A DNA stretch of 64,000 bases from Casp-actino8 sp001510455 (GCA_027592035.1 JAQCIK010000003.1:83227-147226); one strand, 5' to 3'. Shown: positions 8,130-16,760, counted from the first letter of the stretch. Numbers and translations are program-made. The notes: a model not told the origin generated them from the sequence alone.

Positions 8130-9184
8130 TGCGTGACGTCGCCATCGTCGCCACCGCCCAGCGGCCGAGTCAGATCGGTACGCAACTCACCTCGGTCGAA
8201 CTCATTCTTCCCGTCGTCGCCGAAGTCGTGAAGAACGCCGGCATCGAGCGACGGGACGTCGGCTTCTGGTGTCACGGAAGTTGCGACTACATGAGCGGCC
8301 AGCCCTTCAGTTTCGTGGCCGCCGTCGATGCGATCGGAGCCTGGCCACCCATCGTCGAGAGCCACGTGGAAGGTGACGGTGCGCTCGCGTTGTACGAAGC
8401 GTGGGTCAAGCTGCAGACTGGCGAGTGTGACATCGCCGTGGTGTTCGCGAACGGAAAGACCACGTCCGGTCCCATCGATCGCATCCTCACACTGCAAGCC
8501 GATCCGTATTTCGTGACACCGCTGTGGCCCGGATTCGATGCGATGGCCGCATTGCAGGCCCGAGCGTGTCTCGATGCCGGTGTGATGACCGAAGCTCAAA
8601 TGGCCGAGGTGGCGGTGCGCAGTCGCCGCGATGCCAAAGCCAACGCCATTGCGCATCTGAAAGGTGACCACACCGTCGACGAACTGCTGGCGTCGCCGTA
8701 CACCACGGCTCCGCTGCGGGCTCACGACTGCAGTGTTCCGGTCGACGGCGCGAATGCCGTCGTGTTGGCAGCCGACGACGTCGCTCGACGTCTGGCCGAC
8801 CGACCGGCCTGGATTCGTGGTATCGACCATCGCATCGACACCCAGCGCCTCGGAGCGCGCTCACTCGTCACGAGCGATTCCACCCGGATCGCAGCCGAGA
8901 AAGCCGGTGTCGGAGCAGACAAGGTCGACGTGGCCGAGCTCTACGCCCCGTACACCCACCAAGAACTGTTGTTGACGGCGGCGATGGGTCTGGAAGCGTC
9001 GGCGACGCAGATCAACCCGAGTGGTGGAGCCCTGGTGGCCAACCCGGCCATGGCGGCCGGACTCGCCCGTTTCGCCGAGGCCGCCGAGGCGGTTTTCGCC
9101 GGACGAGCCGATCGTGCGGTTGCTCATTCGACGAGTGGGCCGTGTCTGCAGCAGAACTTGGTGTGTGTGATGGAGGGTGACTGA
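8129..9184 (+). CDS. Thiolase-like lipid-transfer protein (Ltp4-like)
   Basis: A 351-residue thiolase-fold protein. The usual nucleophile region reads SHVEGDGALALYEAW, with no cysteine, and the GHPxG histidine motif is replaced by ANPAMAAG after INPSGG. A late GPCLQQN motif and terminal CVMEG resemble Ltp4-type SCP-x thiolases. Loss of these residues suggests a role as a non-thiolytic lyase/aldolase or a partner subunit, as for Ltp2 with ChsH2, instead of a true thiolase. It is coupled to the DUF35 gene upstream and lies one base from the next Ltp gene. In M. tuberculosis the neighbouring ltp3/ltp4 genes belong to the cholesterol regulon. Confidence 0.82.
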   Translation: MRDVAIVATAQRPSQIGTQLTSVELILPVVAEVVKNAGIERRDVGFWCHGSCDYMSGQPFSFVAAVDAIGAWPPIVESHVEGDGALALYEAWVKLQTGECDIAVVFANGKTTSGPIDRILTLQADPYFVTPLWPGFDAMAALQARACLDAGVMTEAQMAEVAVRSRRDAKANAIAHLKGDHTVDELLASPYTTAPLRAHDCSVPVDGANAVVLAADDVARRLADRPAWIRGIDHRIDTQRLGARSLVTSDSTRIAAEKAGVGADKVDVAELYAPYTHQELLLTAAMGLEASATQINPSGGALVANPAMAAGLARFAEAAEAVFAGRADRAVAHSTSGPCLQQNLVCVMEGD

Positions 9185-9185
9185 C

Positions 9186-10343
9186 ATGGCCGAACGATGT
9201 GCAGTGGTCGGAGTCGGTCAGACGAATCACTCGTCGTGCCGAGCCGACGTGTCGATCGCCGGACTGGTGCGAGAGGCCGTCGATCGAGCGCTGGCCGACG
9301 CCGGTATCACCATTCAAGACGTCGATGCCGTGGTGATCGGCAAAGCACCTGATTCGCTCGAAGGTGTGGCCATGCCCGAACTGTGGCTGGCCGATGCGCT
9401 GGCTGCTCACGGCAAGCCGGTTTTCCGCGTTCACACGGCGGGCTCGGTGGGCGGATCGACGGCCATCGTCGCCGCTCAGCACGTGATGGCCGGAATCCAC
9501 GGAACCGTTCTCACGATCGGCTTCGAGAAGCAGAGCGACGGCAACGCGATGTGGGCGCTCAGTGTTCCGATCCCGTTCGGGATGCCGGTGCACGCCGGTG
9601 CGGGTGGCTACTTCTCGCCGATCGTGCGTGGATACATCGCTCGCTCGGGTGCCCCGTCGCACATCGGCGCCATGGTGGCCGTGAAGGATCGAACGAACGC
9701 GTGCAAGAACCCGTACGCGCACTTGCACGAGCCCGACTGGACGCTCGAGAAGGCTCTCGAGACGCCGATGCTCTGGGATCCGATTCGTTTCATCGAGACC
9801 TGTCCGTCGAGTGACGGTGCGATGGCCCTCGTCATCATGAACGAAGAGCGGGCCGAGAAGATGTCGGGTCCGAAGGCCTGGGTGCATGCGACGTCGATGC
9901 GTAGTGAGCCGACGGCCTTCGCCGGTCGTGAACAGGTGAGTCCGCGGGCCGGTGAGATGTGCGCCGAAGACCTGTGGCGCAAGGGTGGCATCACGAATCC
10001 GGCCGAAGAGATCGACGTGGTCGAGATGTACGTGCCCTTCGCCTGGTTCGAACCCATGTGGCTCGAGAACCTCGGATTCGCCGCCCGTAACGAAGGATGG
10101 CGCATGGTGGAGGACGGTGTCACCGAGATGACGGGTTCGTTGCCGGTCAATCCGTCGGGCGGTGTGTTGTCGTCGAATCCGATCGGGGCCTCGGGCATGA
10201 TCCGCTTCGGCGAGGCATGCATGCAGGTGATGGGCAAGGCCGGGGAGCACCAGATCGAGGGGGCGAAGAAGGCAGTCGGCCACGCTTACGGCGGCGGCAG
10301 CCAATTCTTCGCCATGTGGCTCGTCTCCTCCCTCAAACCCTGA
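9186..10343 (+). CDS. Thiolase-like lipid-transfer protein (Ltp3-like)
   Basis: A 385-residue thiolase-superfamily protein. The N-terminal motif is AVVGVGQTNHSS, and the position of the catalytic cysteine reads VHTAGSVGGSTAI without cysteine. It contains FEKQSDGNAMWAL, TCPSSDGAMA, and NPSGGVLSSNPIGASG, where the His of GHP is Asn. The C-terminus is VGHAYGGGSQFFAMW. ATG 9186 is preferred over GTG 9177 because a GGAGG site stands nine bases upstream. It probably forms a heteromer with the Ltp4-like protein and the DUF35 pair acting on an acyl-CoA. A palindromic repeat (10358-10404) follows the gene. Confidence 0.82.
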   Translation: MAERCAVVGVGQTNHSSCRADVSIAGLVREAVDRALADAGITIQDVDAVVIGKAPDSLEGVAMPELWLADALAAHGKPVFRVHTAGSVGGSTAIVAAQHVMAGIHGTVLTIGFEKQSDGNAMWALSVPIPFGMPVHAGAGGYFSPIVRGYIARSGAPSHIGAMVAVKDRTNACKNPYAHLHEPDWTLEKALETPMLWDPIRFIETCPSSDGAMALVIMNEERAEKMSGPKAWVHATSMRSEPTAFAGREQVSPRAGEMCAEDLWRKGGITNPAEEIDVVEMYVPFAWFEPMWLENLGFAARNEGWRMVEDGVTEMTGSLPVNPSGGVLSSNPIGASGMIRFGEACMQVMGKAGEHQIEGAKKAVGHAYGGGSQFFAMWLVSSLKP

Positions 10344-10357
10344 CCCCACAATTCGCC

Positions 10358-10404
10358 CACTCTGAAGCACAATGCCCGCAGTGGGTGCACTGCGCTTCAG
10401 GGTG
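10358..10404. repeat. Intergenic palindromic repeat, copy A (47 bp)
   Basis: Arms CACTCTGAAGC (10358-10368) and GCTTCAGGGTG (10394-10404) pair over 11 bases with one G-T, flanking a 25-base centre. Very similar elements lie at 46223-46286 and 48094-48140. It sits between convergent genes and may end both transcripts, although no T-run is present. The rest of 10344-10437 shows nothing else. Confidence 0.75.
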
Positions 10405-10437
10405 ACGACTCGTGCACGGTTGGAGGGGGGTCAGGGG

Positions 10438-11238
10438 TCAGGTGCGGGTCCAGTTGGGGGAGCGCTTCTCGGCGAAGGCTCGGGGCCCTTCCTTGGAATC
10501 GTTGGTCGAAAAGATCGGCCACCCGATCTCGAACTCCCGCTTCAGCCCGTCCTCTTCCGACATGGCCGCCGTCTCCTGCACCGATTTGAGGATCGCTTCC
10601 ACGGCCAACGGTCCGTTGGCGGCGATCATCTCGGCCAGCTCCATCGCCTTGTCGAGCGCTCCGCCATCGGGCACCACATGCCCGATCAGGCCGATCTCCT
10701 TGGCCTCGGCTGCGGTGTAACCCCGGGCGGTGAGCAGCATCTCGAGCGCGTTCGTGTAACCGATCTGGCGTTGCAGACGAACGGTGCTTCCACCCACGGG
10801 GAACAGTCCGCGACGAGCTTCGAACACGCCGAAGGTGGCTGACTCACCGGCCACTCGGATGTGAGTCGCCTGGAGGATCTCGGTACCACCAGCCACGGCG
10901 TAACCCTCGACGGCGGCCACCAACGGTTTGTGCAGCCGGTAGTGCCGTAACAAGGCCTTCCAGTGCAGATCGGGATCGGCGGCCCATCGCTCCTGGTACG
11001 GATTCGGTCCGGAATCGTCGTTGGCCCGGGCCTTCAGATCCATTCCGGTGCAGAACGACCCTCCGGCCCCGGTGAGAACGGCACAGCGCAGGTCGTCGTC
11101 CTCGTTCAACTGCACCCAGGCATCAGCGAGGCCGACGATCATCGCCGGACTGAGAGCGTTCTTGGCTTCGGGTCGATTCATGGTGACGACGAGGACGTTG
11201 CCGCGCTTCTCCACCAGAAGATGTTCGGTTGATGCCAT
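10438..11238 (-). CDS. Enoyl-CoA hydratase (EchA19-like crotonase)
   Basis: A 266-residue crotonase. The oxyanion motif AVEGYAVAGGTEIL and the second acidic site FGVFEARRGLFP retain both glutamates expected for a hydratase. It hydrates 2-enoyl-CoA to 3-hydroxyacyl-CoA in beta-oxidation. The ATG at 11238 is preceded by GGGAGGAACC. It is divergent from the FadD19-like gene and convergent with the Ltp unit. EchA19, FadD19, Ltp3 and Ltp4 sit close together in M. tuberculosis (Rv3515c-Rv3523), so sterol side-chain hydration is a reasonable inference. The substrate is not proven by sequence. Confidence 0.85.
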   Translation of the reverse strand: MASTEHLLVEKRGNVLVVTMNRPEAKNALSPAMIVGLADAWVQLNEDDDLRCAVLTGAGGSFCTGMDLKARANDDSGPNPYQERWAADPDLHWKALLRHYRLHKPLVAAVEGYAVAGGTEILQATHIRVAGESATFGVFEARRGLFPVGGSTVRLQRQIGYTNALEMLLTARGYTAAEAKEIGLIGHVVPDGGALDKAMELAEMIAANGPLAVEAILKSVQETAAMSEEDGLKREFEIGWPIFSTNDSKEGPRAFAEKRSPNWTRT

Positions 11239-11344
11239 GGTTCCTCCCTGATGAGCGGGTCTTCCCCTCTACTTGTACTACGGCACGTGGACGACGGACG
11301 GTACGGGTGGCCAGTGATCGGCCGTGATGCGCGAAACTCGGTCC

Positions 11345-12910
11345 ATGGGGGCAACCACTTTCAATCTCGCCGATCTCTTCGAAGCAGCCGTCGACGAATG
11401 GCCCGATCGTGAATACATCGCCGACGAACGGCAGCGACGCACCTTCGCCGAGATGGACGCCCGCGCCAATCGCCTCGCTCATCATCTGCTCGCCGAAGGA
11501 GTCAAGGCCGGCGATCACGTCGGTATCTATGCACTCAATCGCATCGAATGGGTCGAATCGCTCTGGGCGATCTTCAAGATTCGTGCCGTCTGGATCAACA
11601 TCAACTACCGCTACGTCGAAGACGAGTTGGCCTATCTGTTCGACAACGCCGATCTTTCGTATCTGATCGTCGAGCCCGAATACGCGGAGAGAGCGCGCGG
11701 CGTCGCGCCCGATCTGCCGCAACTCGTCATCGGACCCGATTACGAAGCCGCCCTCGCCGCACACAGTGGCCAGCGCGATTTCGCACCTCGTTCCGATGAC
11801 GACATCTACATCCTCTTCACGGGCGGTACGACCGGCATGCCGAAGGGTGTCGTGTGGCGTCACGCCGACGTGGTCATGGCCCTCGGCGGCGGTATCGACG
11901 TCTTCACCGGCGACAAGATGCAGAATCCGGAAGGATTCGTCGAGAAGGGTCGTAACGGTTTCGCTCTGGTGAGTTACCCCTTGCCGCCACTCATGCACGG
12001 CGCGTCACAGTGGAGCGTCATGAGTCAGAGCTTCCTCGGCAACAAAGTGATCCTGCGCGCCAAGTTCGATCCGGCCGAAGTGTGGCGCACCGTGCAGGAG
12101 GAGAAGGCCAACCTCATCATGATCACGGGTGACGCCATGGCTCGGCCGCTCCTCGACGAATACGAGTCCTCGAAGGACTCCTACGACCTGTCCTCACTTT
12201 TCGCGGTCTCGTCGAGTGCCGTTCTGTTCTCGCAGACGTGCAAGGACCAGTTCCTCGATCACTTCCCGAATCTCGTGATCACCGATGCGGTCGGTTCGAG
12301 CGAGGGCGGGGCGAACGGCATCACTCAGGTCGCCAAGGGCGGCGCAGCCGAAGGCGGGCTGCGCGTGAAGGGTGGTCGTGACTCCACGGTGCTCGACGAC
12401 GATCTGAATCCGACACCTCCGGGTGTGATGGGTCGTCTGGCCCGAACCGGCAACATCCCGCTCCGTTATCACAAGGATCCGGAGAAGACCGCCGCCACCT
12501 TCGTCACCGGACCCGATGGAACCCGCTACAGCATTCCGGGTGACTTTGCGATCATGAACGAGGACGGCAGCATCACTCTCATCGGTCGTGGCTCGGTGTG
12601 CATCAACTCCGGCGGCGAGAAGATCTTCCCCGAAGAGGTCGAGAACGCACTGAAGGGTCATCCCGAGGTGTTCGACGCCGTGGTCGTGGGTGTGGCCGAC
12701 GATCGCTGGGGGGAAAGAGTCGCGGCAGTGGTTCAGGCCCGACCCGGAACCACCCCGAGTCTCGAGAGCATTCAGGAACACTGTCGCAAGCACGTGGCGG
12801 GTTACAAAGTGCCGAGACAACTCACCTTGGTCGATCAGATGGTGCGTTCACCAGCCGGGAAGAGCGACTACCGCTGGGCCAAACAAGTCGCCACGGCCGA
12901 CGCCACATGA
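11345..12910 (+). CDS. Long-chain or steroid side-chain acyl-CoA synthetase (FadD19-like)
   Basis: A 521-residue adenylate-forming ligase. The P-loop YILFTGGTTGMPKGVVWR, the A5/A8 region (IPGDFAIMNEDGSITLIGRG) and the C-terminal catalytic segment SPAGKSDYRWAK are present. It activates a carboxylic acid to its CoA ester via acyl-AMP. ATG 11345 is chosen since the following NLADLFEAAVDEWPDRE aligns with the N-terminus of FadD19; GTG 11324 and ATG 11327 are alternatives. It overlaps the racemase-like gene by ATGA. FadD19 activates C24-branched sterol side chains in Rhodococcus and Mycobacterium; together with the neighbours this supports side-chain activation here. Confidence 0.86.
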   Translation: MGATTFNLADLFEAAVDEWPDREYIADERQRRTFAEMDARANRLAHHLLAEGVKAGDHVGIYALNRIEWVESLWAIFKIRAVWININYRYVEDELAYLFDNADLSYLIVEPEYAERARGVAPDLPQLVIGPDYEAALAAHSGQRDFAPRSDDDIYILFTGGTTGMPKGVVWRHADVVMALGGGIDVFTGDKMQNPEGFVEKGRNGFALVSYPLPPLMHGASQWSVMSQSFLGNKVILRAKFDPAEVWRTVQEEKANLIMITGDAMARPLLDEYESSKDSYDLSSLFAVSSSAVLFSQTCKDQFLDHFPNLVITDAVGSSEGGANGITQVAKGGAAEGGLRVKGGRDSTVLDDDLNPTPPGVMGRLARTGNIPLRYHKDPEKTAATFVTGPDGTRYSIPGDFAIMNEDGSITLIGRGSVCINSGGEKIFPEEVENALKGHPEVFDAVVVGVADDRWGERVAAVVQARPGTTPSLESIQEHCRKHVAGYKVPRQLTLVDQMVRSPAGKSDYRWAKQVATADAT

Positions 12911-14022
12911 GCAACGAACACACCGGCCCGCTCGCCGGGGTACGAGTGGTCGAGCTCGTCGGACAGGGTCCCGGACCTTATGGTGCGATGATCCTCGCCG
13001 ATCTGGGAGCCGACGTGGTGGCGGTCGACCGCCCCGATGTCGCGGCTCGCGCCAATCGCGAGAAGCCGGCCACCAATCCGATGATGCGTGGCAAACGCGG
13101 TGTGGCCCTCGACCTGAAGAACTCCGACGACGTCGAACGTCTCCTGACCATGATCGATCGCGCCGACGTGTTCGTCGACCCGTTCCGCCCGGGTGTGTGC
13201 GAACGCCTCGGACTCGGACCCGACGTGTTGTGTGCCCGCAACGAACGCTTGATCTACGGCCGTATGACCGGATGGGGACAGCAAGGTCCGCTCGCCCGGG
13301 CGGCCGGTCACGACATCAACTACGTCGCGCTGTCGGGGGCACTGCACACGATCGGATACGAGGGTCAACCCCCGACCATGCCGATCAATCTCCTCGGCGA
13401 CTTCGCCGGCGGAGGTCTGGTACTGGCTTTCGGCGTGGCGGCGGCTCTGGTCGAACGTCAACGCAGTGGTCGCGGTCAGGTGATCGACACGGCGATGGTG
13501 GACGGGGCGGCCATGATCCTCGGCCCGTTCTTCTCGGCCGTGGCCAACGGTTTCTGGGGTCCGCGCGGCACCAATCATCTCGACGGTGGTGCGCACTTCT
13601 ACAACGTGTATGGCACCGCCGATGGCAAGTGGGTGTCGATCGGAGCGATCGAGCCGCAGTTCTACGCCGAATTCGTTCAGAAGCTCGGTGTCGCCGATGA
13701 CGATCTCTTCTCTCCCGAACGACAGATGGACCGGTCGATCTGGTCGGAGGCCAAAGGGCGAGTGGCCGCAGTGTTCGCCACCCGCACACGCGACGAATGG
13801 TGTGCGGTCTTCGAAGGCGGGGATGCGTGTTTCGCTCCGGTGTTGGCACCCGATGAGGTTCCGAATCATCCGCACATGGCCGAGCGCGGAACGACCACGA
13901 CGATCAACGGTGTGTTGCAGGCCGAGCCGGCACCGCGTTTCTCACGTTCGACGGCCAAGGCCGGTGAACCATGTCACCCGGGCGCTCACGACGTGGAGAG
14001 CGTTCTCGACTCGTGGTCGTGA
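12907..14022 (+). CDS. CaiB/BaiF family protein, probable alpha-methylacyl-CoA racemase
   Basis: A 371-residue class III CoA-transferase-fold protein. The racemase signature AGHDINYVALSGAL carries the catalytic His, and NLLGDFAGGG carries the catalytic Asp expected in Mcr/AMACR enzymes, instead of the Asp nucleophile of true CoA transferases. It would epimerise the methyl-branched C25 acyl-CoA so that only the S form enters beta-oxidation. The real start is ATG 12907, overlapping the synthetase stop; the longer frame upstream is a shadow. It is translationally coupled to the FadD19-like ligase, which fits activation followed by epimerisation. Confidence 0.85.
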   Translation: MSNEHTGPLAGVRVVELVGQGPGPYGAMILADLGADVVAVDRPDVAARANREKPATNPMMRGKRGVALDLKNSDDVERLLTMIDRADVFVDPFRPGVCERLGLGPDVLCARNERLIYGRMTGWGQQGPLARAAGHDINYVALSGALHTIGYEGQPPTMPINLLGDFAGGGLVLAFGVAAALVERQRSGRGQVIDTAMVDGAAMILGPFFSAVANGFWGPRGTNHLDGGAHFYNVYGTADGKWVSIGAIEPQFYAEFVQKLGVADDDLFSPERQMDRSIWSEAKGRVAAVFATRTRDEWCAVFEGGDACFAPVLAPDEVPNHPHMAERGTTTTINGVLQAEPAPRFSRSTAKAGEPCHPGAHDVESVLDSWS

Positions 14023-14039
14023 CCGGAGTCGATCGATGA

Positions 14040-14897
14040 TCAGCGGTTGACGGTCGAGCCGTCGACCGACAACGACGCTCCGCTCACGAAACTCGCTCGA
14101 TCGCTGCACAGCCACACCGCGGCCTCGGCGATCTCGGCCGGCTCGCCGAGATAACCACGACCGATTCCACGACTCACTATCTTCTCGATGTTCGGGTCAC
14201 CATTGATGAATCCTTCGATCATCGGAGTGCGCGTCGTACCCGGAAGGATGGCATTCACGCGAACACCTTTGGCGGCGAACTCTTGAGCTGCGCACTTGGT
14301 GAGACCGAGCACTCCGTGCTTGGCCGCCGTGTAGTGCGGAAGACCCGGAGCGGCCACCACACCTGCACCGGACGAAGCGTTCACGATCGCCCCGTGACCC
14401 TGAGCAGCCATGACAGCGAGCTCGTACTTCATGCACAGGAACACGCTGGTGAGGTTCATGTCGATCATCTGCTGCCACTCGTCGAGATCGAGGTCGATGA
14501 ACGAACCGAACTTGCCGGAGATGCCGGCGTTGTTGAAGGCGCAGTCGATGCGCCCGTAGGTGTCGATGGCCGCACGCACCATGGCATCGACGTCGGCTTC
14601 GCTCGTCAGATCGGCGCCGACGGCCATTGCTTCTTCGCCCCGACTCCGGATCGACTCGACCACCGCTTCGGTGGCGGCCACGTCCTTGTCGACGAGAACC
14701 ACGGCGGCACCCTCGGCGGCGAAGAGTCGCGCCGCGGCTTCGCCGATTCCGCGCGCCGCGCCGGTGACGACGGCAACTTTGCCTTCGACCAGTCCGAGTC
14801 GGAGTGGAAACGCAGAACGCACGAGTTCGGTGGTCTGGTCACCGAGTTGAAGCCCGGCCGGTGTCGGATCGGGAACGTTGGGGGAGTTCTCAGTCAC
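14040..14897 (-). CDS. Short-chain dehydrogenase/reductase
   Basis: A 285-residue classical SDR. An unusual 35-residue N-terminal extension precedes the cofactor motif VVTGAARGIGE; NNAG, the catalytic Ser (NASSGAG), and YTAAK follow, so it should be active with NAD(P). Start GTG 14897 is chosen since a -10 box TACCGT (14905-14910) lies seven bases upstream, predicting a leaderless mRNA; GTG 14906 is inside that box. It is convergent with the racemase gene and divergent from a SnoaL-like gene only 32 bp away. A hydroxysteroid or 3-hydroxyacyl-CoA dehydrogenase role is possible. Confidence 0.85.
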   Translation of the reverse strand: MTENSPNVPDPTPAGLQLGDQTTELVRSAFPLRLGLVEGKVAVVTGAARGIGEAAARLFAAEGAAVVLVDKDVAATEAVVESIRSRGEEAMAVGADLTSEADVDAMVRAAIDTYGRIDCAFNNAGISGKFGSFIDLDLDEWQQMIDMNLTSVFLCMKYELAVMAAQGHGAIVNASSGAGVVAAPGLPHYTAAKHGVLGLTKCAAQEFAAKGVRVNAILPGTTRTPMIEGFINGDPNIEKIVSRGIGRGYLGEPAEIAEAAVWLCSDRASFVSGASLSVDGSTVNR

Positions 14898-14904
14898 GGA
14901 GAAC

Positions 14905-14910
14905 ACGGTA
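14905..14910 (-). promoter_or_regulatory. -10 box of a leaderless promoter (SDR, minus)
   Basis: TACCGT on the minus strand ends seven bases before the GTG at 14897. The matching -35 position would fall on the start of the divergent gene at 14930, so this promoter competes with the plus-strand one at 14918. Confidence 0.55.
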
Positions 14911-14917
14911 GTTCGTC

Positions 14918-14923
14918 TACGGT
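14918..14923 (+). promoter_or_regulatory. -10 box of a leaderless promoter (SnoaL-like, plus)
   Basis: TACGGT ends six bases before ATG 14930, so transcription would start at or next to the A of the start codon. No Shine-Dalgarno site is visible. Confidence 0.55.
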
Positions 14924-14929
14924 GACGGC

Positions 14930-15382
14930 ATGTTGACTTCCGGAGACGAGCGCGAGATCGTGAACTTGCTCTTCCGTTATGCCGAAGCCGTCGACGGAGG
15001 CCGATTCGACGACGTGTCGACGTTGTTCGAGGCGGCTGAGGTGTTCATGGGTGGCCCCGATCGACCGTCGATGCCCGGTTCGCAGGTCGGATCGATGATG
15101 GAGAAGTTGGTGATGGTCTACGACGGTGTTCCCAACACCAAGCACGTCGTGACCAACACGATCGTCGAGGCCGACGATCACGATCATGCTTCGACCCGCT
15201 CCTACTTCACGGTCACGCAGTGCGTCCCCGACGAGTTCCCTCTGCAAGTGGTGGCCTCCGGTCGCTATCACGATCGATTCGTACGGACCGCCGACGGCTG
15301 GCGTTTCTCGGAGCGCATCGTCCATTTCGATCATCGCGGTGACACGTCGTTCCATCTCCGGACGAATCGGAGATCGTCGTGA
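14930..15382 (+). CDS. SnoaL-like NTF2-fold protein
   Basis: A 150-residue alpha+beta barrel protein of the SnoaL/nuclear-transport-factor-2 group. The N-terminal helix pattern EREIVNLLFRYAEAVDGGRFDDVSTLF and C-terminal YHDRFVRTADGWRFSERIVHFD are typical. Such proteins are isomerases, dehydratases or hydrolases acting on cyclic or steroid-like molecules. The RYAEAVDGGRFD segment has the usual Asp but the exact chemistry cannot be assigned. It begins a plus-strand operon with two SDRs, EthD-type proteins, an acetyltransferase and an epimerase. A second SnoaL protein lies at 20590-21015. Confidence 0.8.
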   Translation: MLTSGDEREIVNLLFRYAEAVDGGRFDDVSTLFEAAEVFMGGPDRPSMPGSQVGSMMEKLVMVYDGVPNTKHVVTNTIVEADDHDHASTRSYFTVTQCVPDEFPLQVVASGRYHDRFVRTADGWRFSERIVHFDHRGDTSFHLRTNRRSS

Positions 15383-15924
15383 CGGAGCCGATGACCGGAC
15401 TCGTCGTGGGCGAAGGCTCACTCGCCGACGCGTTGCGGGCGAGGGTCACGGCCAGTGCTCCGGCGCGCGTGATCGTTCCACCGCTGGTGATCGAACGTCG
15501 CCGAGTCGTCGATCTCACCGACGATGACATCGATCGAGTGTGGGAGCGACCCATGCGGACCGTGATCGCCGAACTGCAGCAGGCGTACCGCGACGGTTGT
15601 CGCCACATCGTGATCGTGGTTCCCACCACCGGACAGTCGGGTGGTGCCGAACACGCAGCCGTGGCCGCCACGGCCGAAGCGACGCGCGTGCTCGTAAAAT
15701 CGGCGGCTCGTCAATGGGGAGCGACCGGTGTGACGGTGAACGCGGTGGCACTCGCGCCGGAGGCCTTCGGAATCGACACCACGATCACCGGGCCGGTGTC
15801 GATCGCGCCACGGGCGCTCGAAGGTGACGTCGACGCGTCCGACACGATCTCGTTCCTGTGCAGTGGTGCGGCCGATCACGTGACCGGGCAGACGATCGTG
15901 TGCGACGGAGGGCTGTGGATGTGA
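15379..15924 (+). CDS. Degenerate SDR-family protein, probable non-catalytic partner
   Basis: A 181-residue protein, shorter than the usual 250. The C-terminal SDR core is clear (SAARQWGATGVTVNAVALAPEA and DHVTGQTIVCDGG), but the N-terminal glycine motif TGxxxGxG is reduced to VVGEGSLADAL and no YxxxK catalytic pair is found; the equivalent segment reads TTGQSGGAEHAAVAATAEA. It therefore is unlikely to be an oxidoreductase alone. It overlaps the SnoaL gene by four bases and the next, complete SDR gene by GTGA, which suggests a heteromeric SDR pair. It could also be a decaying paralogue. Confidence 0.72.
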   Translation: MTEPMTGLVVGEGSLADALRARVTASAPARVIVPPLVIERRRVVDLTDDDIDRVWERPMRTVIAELQQAYRDGCRHIVIVVPTTGQSGGAEHAAVAATAEATRVLVKSAARQWGATGVTVNAVALAPEAFGIDTTITGPVSIAPRALEGDVDASDTISFLCSGAADHVTGQTIVCDGGLWM

Positions 15925-16718
15925 GTCGCCGAGGAACATCGCTCATCGGCCGGGTCGCCGTCGTGACCGGCGCCGGACAGGGTGTGGGCGAGGGGATCGC
16001 TCGCCGATTGGCCGAGCACGGTGCCACGGTGGTGGTGGCCGCTCGACGCGCCGAGACCGGTGAGCCGGTCGCAGAGTCGATCCGCGCCGACGGGGGCGCA
16101 GCGGTCTGTATCGAGACCGACGTGACCAAGGGGGCCTCGATCGCCGCCAGCATCGCCCGAACGGTCGATGAATTCGGTCGTCTCGACATCGTGGTGCACA
16201 ACGCGTTCACCGGCGCGGTTCCGCATCGCCTCGAGGACGCGGTCATCGACAAGCACTGGAAGGGAATGTCGCTGACGGCCGGATGGGCGAGCCTTCAATG
16301 CGCGCGTGAGGCTCACCCTCATCTGGTGACGTCGTCTCGCCGCCCGCCCGGTGAGGGTGGTGGTCGGTACGTCCTCATCACGTCTCCGTCGGGTGTGGAG
16401 GGCAGCGCCAACATCCCGCTGTACTCCCCGGCCAAGGCGGCCCAGCGAGCGATAGCGAAGAGCCTGGCCCGTGAATGGGGACCCGACGGGATCACGGTCA
16501 ACTGCATCGCGCCGGTGGCGGCCAGTCCGTCGTTGATCACGGCCTTCGATCGCAACCCGGCTCTCCAGCAGGCGATCGAAGCTCGCACGCCGCTCGGTCG
16601 GGTGGGTGACATCACCGACGACATCGGATCGGTCGCTCTCTTCCTCGCCGGTGACGACTCGTCGTACGTGACCGGTCAGACGATCGTCTGTGACGGCGGA
16701 TCCTTTCTCGGCCTCTAG
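15921..16718 (+). CDS. Short-chain dehydrogenase/reductase
   Basis: A 265-residue classical SDR. The cofactor motif VVTGAGQGVGEG, HNAF in place of NNAG, the catalytic Ser in LITSPSG, and YSPAK are present; the C-terminus is VTGQTIVCDGG, near-identical to that of the degenerate SDR upstream, implying gene duplication. Start GTG 15921 overlaps the previous stop. It may reduce or oxidise a steroid or acyl-CoA hydroxyl with the upstream protein as partner subunit. Product family is certain, substrate is not. Confidence 0.85.
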   Translation: MSRRGTSLIGRVAVVTGAGQGVGEGIARRLAEHGATVVVAARRAETGEPVAESIRADGGAAVCIETDVTKGASIAASIARTVDEFGRLDIVVHNAFTGAVPHRLEDAVIDKHWKGMSLTAGWASLQCAREAHPHLVTSSRRPPGEGGGRYVLITSPSGVEGSANIPLYSPAKAAQRAIAKSLAREWGPDGITVNCIAPVAASPSLITAFDRNPALQQAIEARTPLGRVGDITDDIGSVALFLAGDDSSYVTGQTIVCDGGSFLGL

Positions 16719-16760
16719 GCCGGTGTGCCAAGATCACCTGAGTTCGTCGAAGGGGGAAAC

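Noticed and set aside
12598..14022. Longer racemase-like protein starting at 12598
   Set aside because: The extra N-terminal 100 residues are an out-of-frame shadow of the FadD19-like gene; ATG 12907 overlaps its stop in the usual ATGA way.
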